Shown here: in pieces, positions 59,401-64,000 of the stretch
Layout of the letters: each line of letters starts with the position of its first letter
Position numbering within the stretch: the first letter of the stretch is position 1
Assembly (NCBI RefSeq): GCF_037975245.1
Contig: NC_092577.1
Coordinates: forward strand, 28,063,898 to 28,127,897
Source of the DNA: Apostichopus japonicus
Lineage: Eukaryota; Echinodermata; Holothuroidea; Aspidochirotida; Stichopodidae
Reading direction: 5' to 3'
Length of the DNA: 64,000 nucleotides
Program-made: the position numbers and the translations under genes
The notes under the pieces: model-generated
Database searches by the model: none
Seen by the model: only the letters and a program-made list of their open reading frames with translations
Told to the model about the DNA's origin: nothing

Positions 59401-62400
59401 CATTATGCACCGAGTGATGTAAGACTCAATGTTTAAATATTATGTTTCGAGAAAGGGCGTTGTGGTCAAGTGGTTAAGGCAGTGGACTTGTGATCTAAGG
59501 ATTACAGGTTCGAGTCCTGGCCAGATCATTGCGTTGTGTCCTTGGGCAAGGTGCTTTATCTCCATTGCCTCTTGGTAACTTGTCAATATAGTTGCGTGCG
59601 CCGGTTTGTGGCTGCACCCTATGGGAAGTCCCCCGGGGGACATGTGGTTGTGGTGCACTGTGGTGCCCCAGGAGAGATTGATTGAATTGTGCACACTTTG
59701 GTGTGTAGGTGTGACAAGTTACCAATAACCAGGGTTAAGTTGTAAAGTCGTGTGAGAGGGCCTTGGCCTTGAACAAGACTGTAAACCTAAATATAAAAAT
59801 ATAAAATATAAATGCAGGGAATAATGTATGTGGTATTTCATAGCAAAGAACTATGTAAACTGGAAAAACATGGTTAAAGAAGGGTGGATAGTCAGTGTTA
59901 GCTAGGGATAGAGTGTAGCATAGTAGTGTGCAGGTAACAGAAGCCAAAAAACCACAAAACTGCCATGCAAAATATGAACAGTAAGGTATTCAGTGTAAGA
60001 GGCTATGGGACAAGTGTACTGTTGACTTCATATGGATATATGGTGTGACCATGGATAAAGTGCACACAAGTATTAAAATTGTGTACTTTTTTTAGTTTAG
60101 GGTATTGTAAAAACAGTGATATTTTTGAACGTCAGAAATACCTGTAGAATATGAAGACAGTTTAGTGTTCCTGGGGGTGGGGGGGGGTGACAAAATATTT
60201 TTGTTGCAATTGAATCAACATATAACTGCTCATTGTAAGCCATATATTGAATTGTGCTGGTCTCAAAAGCCTATATAACTGATGTGTGCTGCAACTAACT
60301 CAGGATAAATGCCAGTAGCTTTTTGAAGCACTTACATTTTATAGCCATGCAGTGGTTAAATTCTAGGCCGTTATTAAATGTATCAACTTATATAATCTAT
60401 TACGATCACATTGAATTTGTAATATCTTTCCATTACCAAACATTATCATATTTTGTGATTTTCCTTTCCATTTCTTTTCTTGAAGGTCATCCATTTAAAT
60501 CAGGGTAACCAACTGCCAAAGTCTCTTCAGCTGCAGATATGCGACAGCGACGGTAATCCGTGTAAAGAACCCACAGCTGTGTTTAATCTCCAAATCCCCA
60601 GTGGATTAAAGGTAATCCGGTAATCCAGACACTGAGGTTACAGTTTACTTACCTGCAACTGATACAGCTATGCTAACAGTTGACGAAAGTATCAGTTAAA
60701 AACTCAGGCAGGTCATATTGTTGAAATGGAGAGATTTTTAGTCCATTAGGATGCGCTTAAATTCATTAAAGTTCTGTTGGAATAATTGAATGAAAGCTCT
60801 GTTTTTTTTCTTATTAGGAAATTTAGAGCTTTGTCAAATCAGTCATATTTTAACTACTGGAGTGTTGTAAACAGTAATGTTGGAATGTTAATGGTTGCAA
60901 CAAATTTTTATCCAAGAAATTTAACATGATGATGTGACTGACTAATTCCTGGAAACTGCAGACTTAAAGGAATCTCACTTCTTCAGTTGTAATCGTGATT
61001 AGAAGAAAACTCTGTAGTAGGAATGGGCAAAATATCAAATGTCAATGTTCTCAAACTAACTGCAGTCTTTTCTGAATAATATTGGGGTTTGATATTGGTC
61101 ACTTAATTGTCTATAATGCACATCTTGAGATAGCAACTGATTTCACACCTTGGTTTTTCTTTCTTGGCCATATTTGCATTCATCTAAAACCTTTTCAACA
61201 CAAAATATTTTATCTAAAAAAAATGAGGATTTCTGTGTATTGTTAATTAAGACCACAAGGATTGTTTGATCTGTCGATGTACTCATTTTATCCTCTTTCA
61301 TTTTGCTATTCCATCCCACGAGGGCCCCCTCCCCCTCCCCCTCCCCCTCCCCTCCCCTCCCCAAATAAAATTTGAGTCCTGGCTACGGGCCTCATGTATG
61401 GGCAATCAAACCTTTACTTAAAGTCTCTTTGACTCACCCTAATAGTATATATCTTATTATGGTACATAACACTCAACATGTCAGTACACTATCCTTGGAC
61501 TCATGCAATGTCTCTATGCACACTGTACTTCATATACTAAACTATATAGTATACAAATAATTAATGGTTATGAGTGCTATAGTGCAAATATTTCATGAGT
61601 TGAAAGAATGGAACAAATTACATCTTTCAACGAATGAAATATTTGCACTATTGCACGAATGGAAACCATTCATTATTTGTTTTATACAACACCTTCAAAT
61701 TTGGATATAATTGGATGTAAAATGCACTCATGGGACAGATTGTTTTGAACAGACAGGTTTCTCTGCTCTCTTACCATCGAAAAAAGTGCTATCAAAAAAG
61801 TATAACACATGGTTCTATCATCATAGCGTGCAATAGAGTGGATTTTGCATGCAATCGATGAGCAATTGACCAATCAAATGGCCAGAATATAATTAGGTGT
61901 TGTATAATACCGCATACTCCCTGTACAGATGTATCAAGACCATTACCAGAATATATAGTCAGTATATATTATACTGTAGTTATAGTTAACTGATACTACA
62001 CACTATATACCTGTCATGAAACTAAACCTTTTTTGTCTTTTTCGGGTTGTCTAATGTTTTAGAAATTCCCAACTGCCTCTCAAAAAATGATAACTAAACG
62101 ATCATTCACTTCTCTCAAAATCCATATCCATGTTCTTGATAGGCCAATTTCGTTTAGTTTCACAAAAGATGCCACATTTTATTTTTTGGGCCGTAGGGAT
62201 GATATAAAGAATAATTTAACATTCGATACTGCATAATTTAATTTAATGAATGTTTCAACTGGTTTGTGTCGATCATTTCTTTCCTTCTCAGCTGAAAAAT
62301 GTGAGCTTGAGTTTGAAAGCACAGAAATATGGGAGAGTTGATTTTGGGAGACCACATGTGGAAGGGGATTGGTGAGTTTTCACATCATTTAGATATGATA

Positions 62401-63993
62401 TTTAAATATTGATATTTGCAGGCATCTGTTTTTCCATTTTATTAAATACACCAAAACTACTAAAATTCAGTGTGGGTTGTAAAGCTGAAATATATGTACG
62501 TCATAAAATATACACCAAATCCATTCCCTGTTGCTTTCTGGGTTTGTATGGAATGCAATTGATTTGTGATCACTTGTTACAGCATATGCAAAATACTGTT
62601 TTTCTTACTGGCACCCCTAGTAAAGAAATGGCTATATAGGGATCACCACCAACTAAAGGCTGGATAGATCAGTCAATACAGCTCAGGACTTGTATTCCTA
62701 AGATCACTGGTTTGAATTTTATTCCAGCCAATACCTTTTGTTACTGAGCTCTTTTTCAAATTTGTTTGTTACCTCCCAGTCAGTTTCTTGTTTTTCATTT
62801 ACACATGATTTACACATGATTATTAGGTTATTAGTCTCGCCCATTCATGGCTATTCGTTCAGCCCAGATTCTTGTATGCAAAATAGGCTATTAAAAGGCA
62901 GGTAGTTCTGCTAGGAAAGTGTTATACAGCAATTCAAAGTGTTGGAGTTAGTTTTGAAATAGCAAACTAGATTTGTGTGAAGTTTCTGCAGTGACATTAA
63001 TACAAGCACACAATTCAAACAAGATTGTTTGCAGCCAAGCCTATGTATGATGCATAGCTGGAAATGTACAGCCATTGTTAAGACATGCTAAACCCACAGG
63101 CACGTGGAACCATGCCTCTTTGAAACTATTAGTATTTGTGTAAACTTTCAAAAGATATCGGATTAAGTAGACCAAGATTGTTGATGTATGATATGGTGGG
63201 GGGGGGGTCTAGGTTAAAGATGTGTTAATATGAGTCTTGTAATGTTTGGAGCAGGGAGAGGAAGGAATATGCCATCAAGGTGATATGTGAGACCACTTTT
63301 ATAATCACCCAAGGGTATTGCATCATCCTGGATGAGAGGAAAGACTCCATCACAAAACACTAGTTACTTGAAATAAAATTGAGGGCTTCTTGGTGTGAAG
63401 TAATAATAATATTAATAATAAATGAGACTTATATAGCTTCAAATCAGTAGACAAAAGTCACTGCTCAAGGCACTTTACAAAGAAAGCAGATTAATTTACA
63501 AAAGAACAAGTGAAAAGATGGGTCTAAAGTAGACTGAATGATTTTTGAATGTAGAAAGTAATTTCGAGATTGAATTCAGTGAAAAAACAAGAAGGGCAAC
63601 CAGGCCAACATGTGAAGGTTGATTATTTCAAGTTAAACATTGATCTTCAGTGATGATAGCATAAAAATACAAAAAGTTCAAAGGGTCAATGAAATCTAAT
63701 CAAGAAATTTCTGTAATGACAATTGTACAATGTACCAACTTTGGGCCACTTAATAATCTTTAGTTATAGAGCAGAAAATGAGCAACTTTCATAAACTTAA
63801 GCCTGTGGTAGCATATTTTTTTTCTCTTTTTCCAGGAACCGATACGAGATTGGTACGTCAGCTACGATTGGACGAAAGAAACTGAACGGTCCTAAATTAT
63901 TTGTGATGATCGAAGCAGACGATACGCAGCCTTCCAAAATCTCTGTTAACTACAAGAAGAATTGGACGTACAGAGTCGGGGAAGCAATGCCAG
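32252..63993 (+). CDS. SMCHD1: SMCHD1 orthologue, 29 coding exons, 3' part outside window
   Basis: Spliced reading of 29 GT-AG exons gives 1391 codons plus one base with no stop and every phase matching. The ATG is preceded by an in-frame TAG 12 bases upstream. Order: N-terminal ubiquitin-like fold (about 22-115), linker TATKERID-like helix and [20 protein letters not shown] ATPase (about 130-330), transducer/S5-like region to about 620, then extended Ig-like repeats. ATPase residues: catalytic Glu141 in [15 protein letters not shown] (178-183), GVGGK (235-239). In vertebrates SMCHD1 is a nuclear, non-canonical SMC protein that binds chromatin and silences the inactive X and repeat arrays such as D4Z4. 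Its role in this animal is inferred only. The coiled coil and SMC hinge that dimerise the protein should follow downstream. Introns are repeat-rich (0.1-2.4 kb). Identification is firm from order and motifs. Confidence 0.96.
33908..33986 (+). CDS. SMCHD1: SMCHD1 exon 2
   Basis: Acceptor TTTACAG, donor GTAAGT. It encodes [14 protein letters not shown], the middle of the ubiquitin-like fold, and leaves one base of a Ser codon. Confidence 0.92.
35280..35441 (+). CDS. SMCHD1: SMCHD1 exon 3
   Basis: Acceptor ATTACAG, donor GTAAGT. It encodes the end of the ubiquitin-like fold ([20 protein letters not shown]) and [20 protein letters not shown], the most conserved lead-in to the ATPase. One base carried. 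Confidence 0.96.
36347..36429 (+). CDS. SMCHD1: SMCHD1 exon 4 (ATPase N-box)
   Basis: Acceptor TTTACAG, donor [23 protein letters not shown] holds catalytic Glu141 and the metal-binding Asn145 of the GHKL fold. A GT nine bases earlier was not used because it would shorten a conserved strand. Confidence 0.94.
37602..37735 (+). CDS. SMCHD1: SMCHD1 exon 5 (DNGRGM)
   Basis: Acceptor CCTTCAG, donor [26 protein letters not shown] carries the nucleotide-binding Asp178 and glycines; [10 protein letters not shown] follows. Two bases carried. Confidence 0.95.
38354..38480 (+). CDS. SMCHD1: SMCHD1 exon 6 (GVGGK loop)
   Basis: Acceptor TTCCTAG, donor [26 protein letters not shown] provides the second glycine motif (235-239) of the ATP lid; ends GQSAR. 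Confidence 0.95.
39109..39175. mobile_element. 67-bp hAT-type miniature element
   Basis: Starts CAGGGTTTCCATAAC and ends GTAGGGAACCCTTG, flanked by CTTTAAGA on both sides (39101-39108 and 39176-39183). Located in SMCHD1 intron 6. Ends resemble sequence at 17550 and near 20192. Confidence 0.8.
39347..39466 (+). CDS. SMCHD1: SMCHD1 exon 7
   Basis: Acceptor TAACAG, donor GTAAAT, both in phase 0. Encodes [20 protein letters not shown] through YKGYIHNRQ, part of the ATPase fold. Confidence 0.94.
40350..40513 (+). CDS. SMCHD1: SMCHD1 exon 8
   Basis: Acceptor CTTACAG, donor GTGAGT. Encodes [20 protein letters not shown] and ends RWCTQL plus two bases of a Val codon completed by exon 9. Confidence 0.94.
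40614..41145 (+). repeat. Tandem repeat, 4 copies of ~100 bp, with an insertion
   Basis: Units carry CTGTATGAAGCTGTGGAGTA and TACAGTCACGGC (about 40632, 40877, 40980 and 41085). Copies 1 and 2 are separated by an insertion (about 40745-40869) that has a hairpin (GTCTTCCA / TGGAAGAC) and an AAAT microsatellite tail, as retroposon 3' ends often do. SMCHD1 intron 8. Confidence 0.75.
41719..42027 (+). mobile_element. TTAA-flanked miniature element (copy B)
   Basis: TTAA at 41719-41722 and 42024-42027, with termini AGGCATTGAAGACTCGCC and, inverted, AGGGCGTGAAGACTCTC. Shorter relative of copy A (23952-24323), opposite orientation. SMCHD1 intron 8. Confidence 0.75.
42537..42833. mobile_element. TIR element family M, copy 1 (297 bp)
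   Basis: Termini GTCCATTAGCTATAGGTTGC and, inverted, GTCCATTAACCATAGGTTGC. Matches 55925-56215 nearly end to end. Contains a hairpin with CCTGCC/GGCAGG stem whose loop reads ATTCAGTACAAA. No coding capacity. Located in SMCHD1 intron 8, ending 124 bp before exon 9. Confidence 0.8.
42958..43271 (+). CDS. SMCHD1: SMCHD1 exon 9
   Basis: Acceptor GCTGCAG, donor GTAAGT. Encodes [28 protein letters not shown] and [18 protein letters not shown] of the transducer region. The frame is open about 146 bp upstream of the acceptor, but that part is intron and includes the end of a repeat. Confidence 0.94.
43389..44097 (+). repeat. Minisatellite, ~17 copies of a 41-bp unit
   Basis: Unit TTTGTCACATGCAGAAATGC followed by TGCTATGTGGGTAAATGTTAG. 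Copies 7-14 alternate in a three-unit order: two GTTAG-type units then one with AATGGTAGTCCGTC. SMCHD1 intron 9. Confidence 0.92.
44478..44604 (+). CDS. SMCHD1: SMCHD1 exon 10
   Basis: Acceptor CCCCCTAG, donor GTAAGT. Acidic linker (DDGSDDDGF) then [20 protein letters not shown]. Two bases carried. Confidence 0.94.
45277..45460 (+). CDS. SMCHD1: SMCHD1 exon 11
   Basis: Acceptor CGGCAG, donor GTAAAC. Encodes [20 protein letters not shown] and [18 protein letters not shown]. Phase 0 at the end. Confidence 0.95.
46410..46604 (+). CDS. SMCHD1: SMCHD1 exon 12
   Basis: Acceptor TTTCGCAG, donor GTAGGT; 65 codons in phase 0. Encodes [20 protein letters not shown] and [11 protein letters not shown]. 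Four tandem copies of a roughly 19-bp CAGATCCCTCGTAACAC unit lie just upstream (46318-46390). Confidence 0.94.
46753..46866 (+). CDS. SMCHD1: SMCHD1 exon 13
   Basis: Acceptor CCTCAG, donor GTAATA; 38 codons. Encodes [20 protein letters not shown] and ATGGEM, matching the end of the transducer region. Confidence 0.94.
46985..47110. repeat. ATT/ATGATA microsatellite before exon 14
   Basis: ATTATTATT and ATGATAATTATT repeats ending close to the exon 14 acceptor. Confidence 0.85.
47132..47238 (+). CDS. SMCHD1: SMCHD1 exon 14
   Basis: Acceptor GACTTAG, donor GTTAGT. Encodes [29 protein letters not shown] microsatellite ends about 20 bp before the exon. Two bases carried. Confidence 0.9.
47255..47795 (+). 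repeat. Minisatellite of ~24-bp units in higher order
   Basis: Variants of TTTGCTTTAAAGCAACCAGT repeat through the intron. The unit core TTGCTTTAAAGCAA is palindromic. From about 47580 a roughly 118-bp block (CTCAAGG-CAACTGGTTATG and so on) appears twice. SMCHD1 intron 14. Confidence 0.8.
47970..48052 (+). CDS. SMCHD1: SMCHD1 exon 15
   Basis: Acceptor CTCAAG, donor GTAAGC. Encodes [20 protein letters not shown] and VPAGSVI. Start of the repeat region after the transducer. Confidence 0.92.
48602..48712 (+). CDS. SMCHD1: SMCHD1 exon 16
   Basis: Acceptor AATCAG, donor GTAAGC. Encodes [20 protein letters not shown] and ends LIKH plus one base. Confidence 0.93.
49374..49451 (+). CDS. SMCHD1: SMCHD1 exon 17
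   Basis: Acceptor AAACAG, donor GTAAGG. The frame that fits encodes [20 protein letters not shown] and HWFHRI, matching the HISQHxGKWPYWF region of vertebrate SMCHD1. The other two frames do not. Foldback element F2 starts about 10 bp after the donor. Confidence 0.88.
   Translation, partial: VLLEIPGLFITSANTTSCGLIGSIV
49462..50101. mobile_element. Foldback element F2 with GATAAAC/GTTTATC palindromes
   Basis: Inverted ends: CTACGTACATGGCAGGCC...TGTGCAATAATT at left and AATTATTGCACATGTGGC...TTGCCATATACGTAG at right. The inside is an array of short palindromes of the form CGATAAACTCAGTTTATCG with changing centres. The terminal block recurs internally near 49783 and 49903. It lies in SMCHD1 intron 17 about 10 bp from the donor. 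Shares the TGGCAnGCCAcatgtg core with F1 at 12891-13353. Confidence 0.78.
50462..50581 (+). CDS. SMCHD1: SMCHD1 exon 18
   Basis: Acceptor ACTCAG, donor GTAAAT. Encodes [16 protein letters not shown] and [13 protein letters not shown], a complete Ig-like strand pattern. One base carried. Confidence 0.92.
51699..51843 (+). CDS. SMCHD1: SMCHD1 exon 19
   Basis: Acceptor TTTCAG, donor GTGAGT. Encodes [20 protein letters not shown] then [14 protein letters not shown]. Confidence 0.92.
52085..53235 (+). repeat. Minisatellite, ~21 copies of a ~52-bp unit
   Basis: Unit GATGTGAATGGATGACTTAG then ATCCTTCATTCATTATCTAT and CGTGTGTTGTT, with little divergence in the middle copies and decay at the right end. 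It fills most of SMCHD1 intron 19 and stops about 150 bp before exon 20. Confidence 0.93.
53383..53549 (+). CDS. SMCHD1: SMCHD1 exon 20
   Basis: Acceptor TGATCAG, donor GTATGT. Encodes [20 protein letters not shown] and [11 protein letters not shown], closing an Ig-like repeat with the LR.LPG motif. Confidence 0.93.
53751..53893 (+). CDS. SMCHD1: SMCHD1 exon 21
   Basis: Acceptor CCTTAG, donor GTAAGA, phase 0 end. Encodes [13 protein letters not shown] and [14 protein letters not shown]. Its 3' end and donor are duplicated just downstream (see 53963-54042). Confidence 0.93.
53869..54042 (+). repeat. Duplication of exon 21 end and donor
   Basis: The stretch from GAGGTGCTAAAGTAACATGC through TTAAATCATTTGTCCAG (from 53869) is repeated from about 53963. 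The second copy keeps a GT at 53988. Use of that donor would read into a TAA within six codons. Confidence 0.8.
54118..54421 (+). repeat. Tandem duplication of a ~155-bp intron unit
   Basis: Two copies start TTTCTCAGTCAGGGCTAAAG (54122 and 54280) and end CACAAGTCAGTCATTTA. SMCHD1 intron 21. Confidence 0.85.
54632..54769 (+). CDS. SMCHD1: SMCHD1 exon 22
   Basis: Acceptor CTTCCAG, donor GTAAGA; 46 codons in phase 0. Encodes [20 protein letters not shown] and KPILLKNM. Confidence 0.93.
55052..55217 (+). CDS. SMCHD1: SMCHD1 exon 23
   Basis: Acceptor TCAACAG, donor GTAAAC. Encodes [20 protein letters not shown] and [20 protein letters not shown]. One base carried. Confidence 0.92.
55395..55652 (+). 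mobile_element. 5'-truncated LINE 3' end
   Basis: Contains the C-terminal signature of non-LTR reverse transcriptases of the CR1/jockey type: YGDRAFSV, then, after a frameshift, LWN-LP and TFKRQLKTF-like residues. A 3' UTR with GTAAAGCGCTTTGAA and a terminal TTA repeat follow. Broken and short; SMCHD1 intron 23. Confidence 0.75.
55925..56215. mobile_element. TIR element family M, copy 2 (291 bp)
   Basis: Same ends and body as 42537-42833. The hairpin stem CCGCC/GGCAGG encloses a loop GTTTGTACTGAA, which is the reverse complement of the loop in copy 1. SMCHD1 intron 23. Confidence 0.8.
56465..56649 (+). repeat. Duplicated exon 24 acceptor with ACATTA repeats
   Basis: GACTGTCACATACATGGCAG followed by TGTTTGC(T)ATCTG occurs at 56527-56557, and its counterpart forms the true acceptor at 56650. 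Between and before them are ACATTA/ACATTT hexamer repeats. Confidence 0.8.
56650..56863 (+). CDS. SMCHD1: SMCHD1 exon 24
   Basis: Acceptor CACGGCAG, donor GTAGGT. Encodes [26 protein letters not shown] and [10 protein letters not shown]. An upstream copy of its acceptor (CATGGCAG, 56539-56546) would shift the frame. Confidence 0.93.
57455..57852. mobile_element. hAT-type element, 398 bp
   Basis: Ends CAGTGTTTGCACGGGT and, inverted, TAGTGTTTACGCAGGT. Flanks TCAAATAA and TTAAATAA (7 of 8 match). Near both ends lie GGTACCCGGGTACC-like palindromes. SMCHD1 intron 24. Confidence 0.75.
58096..58225 (+). CDS. SMCHD1: SMCHD1 exon 25
   Basis: Acceptor CTTTTAG, donor GTAAGT; ends in phase 0. Encodes [20 protein letters not shown] and [13 protein letters not shown]. 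Confidence 0.92.
59179..59418 (+). CDS. SMCHD1: SMCHD1 exon 26
   Basis: Acceptor CAACCAG, donor GTAAGA; 80 codons in phase 0. Encodes [20 protein letters not shown] and [20 protein letters not shown]. Confidence 0.92.
59453..59813 (+). mobile_element. tRNA-derived SINE
   Basis: Head with A box TGGTCAAGTGGTTAAGG and an exact B-box core GGTTCGAGTCC. The body contains GTGTCCTTGGGCAAGGTGC, a stretch common in marine invertebrate SINEs, and an AATATAAA-rich tail. SMCHD1 intron 26. Confidence 0.8.
60486..60611 (+). CDS. SMCHD1: SMCHD1 exon 27
   Basis: Acceptor CTTGAAG, donor GTAATC; 42 codons. Encodes [20 protein letters not shown] and [12 protein letters not shown]. Confidence 0.88.
62292..62371 (+). 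CDS. SMCHD1: SMCHD1 exon 28
   Basis: Acceptor TTCTCAG, donor GTGAGT. Encodes [20 protein letters not shown] and PHVEGD, with two bases carried into exon 29. Confidence 0.88.
62645..62735 (+). repeat. Degenerate tRNA-like sequence
   Basis: TAGATCAGTCAATACAGC resembles an A box and GGTTTGAATTTTATTCC a disrupted B box. Probably an old SINE head. SMCHD1 intron 28. Confidence 0.3.
63395..63482 (-). mobile_element. LINE 3' tail fragment
   Basis: In reverse complement it reads TTTGTAAAGTGCCTTGAG...CTATATAAGT and ends in TTATTA repeats. This matches the 3' end type seen at 55590-55652. SMCHD1 intron 28. Confidence 0.55.
63836..63993 (+). CDS. SMCHD1: SMCHD1 exon 29 (last in window)
   Basis: Acceptor TTTCCAG; donor-like GTAGAAA at the window end. 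Encodes [20 protein letters not shown] and [15 protein letters not shown]. The donor is cut close to the window edge, so the 3' boundary is provisional. Confidence 0.88.
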
Positions 63994-64000
63994 GTAGAAA

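Overview
The window is metazoan nuclear DNA with exon-intron genes and dense transposon debris. No prokaryotic features are present. The best-supported gene, an SMCHD1 orthologue, together with the SINE/LINE tails, a DIRS retroelement, a SEA-domain membrane gene and many poly-G tracts, suggests a marine invertebrate deuterostome. An echinoderm such as a sea cucumber is plausible, but the species cannot be fixed from the sequence alone.

Layout. (1) About 3.3-9.0 kb, minus strand: four exons, phase-consistent with each other, of a type II membrane protein. They encode a tyrosine-motif cytoplasmic tail, one transmembrane helix and a SEA domain with a G|SVIV self-cleavage motif. Both ends of the gene are missing or unrecognised. 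(2) About 0.6-31 kb overall: intergenic or intronic DNA packed with non-autonomous transposons. These include hAT-type elements with readable 8-bp target duplications (656-1057; 9962-11008; 17747-19864 with 18126-18559 nested inside; 22160-22941), a TTAA-flanked element, a foldback element made of short palindromes, and a tRNA-derived sequence. (3) 25693-30317, minus strand: an almost intact DIRS-type tyrosine-recombinase retrotransposon, with gag, RT-RNase H-DAM-like and YR genes, inverted terminal repeats and a textbook internal complementary region. Gag carries one in-frame TGA. (4) 32252 to the window end, plus strand: the first 29 coding exons of SMCHD1, 1391 codons in one unbroken frame. 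They cover the N-terminal ubiquitin-like fold, the GHKL ATPase, the transducer region and many of the Ig-like repeats. The C-terminal coiled coil and SMC hinge lie beyond the window.

SMCHD1 introns hold their own structures: several minisatellites (one with a three-unit higher-order repeat), two copies of a 290-bp TIR element whose central hairpin loop is flipped between copies, a TTAA-flanked element matching one at 24 kb in inverted orientation, a 67-bp hAT miniature, a 398-bp hAT element, a LINE 3' end, a SINE, and local duplications that copy the exon 21 donor and the exon 24 acceptor. The strongest candidate for something undescribed is a pair of foldback elements (12891-13353 and 49462-50101). 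They share a TGGCAnGCCA terminal core but carry unrelated arrays of short palindromes inside.
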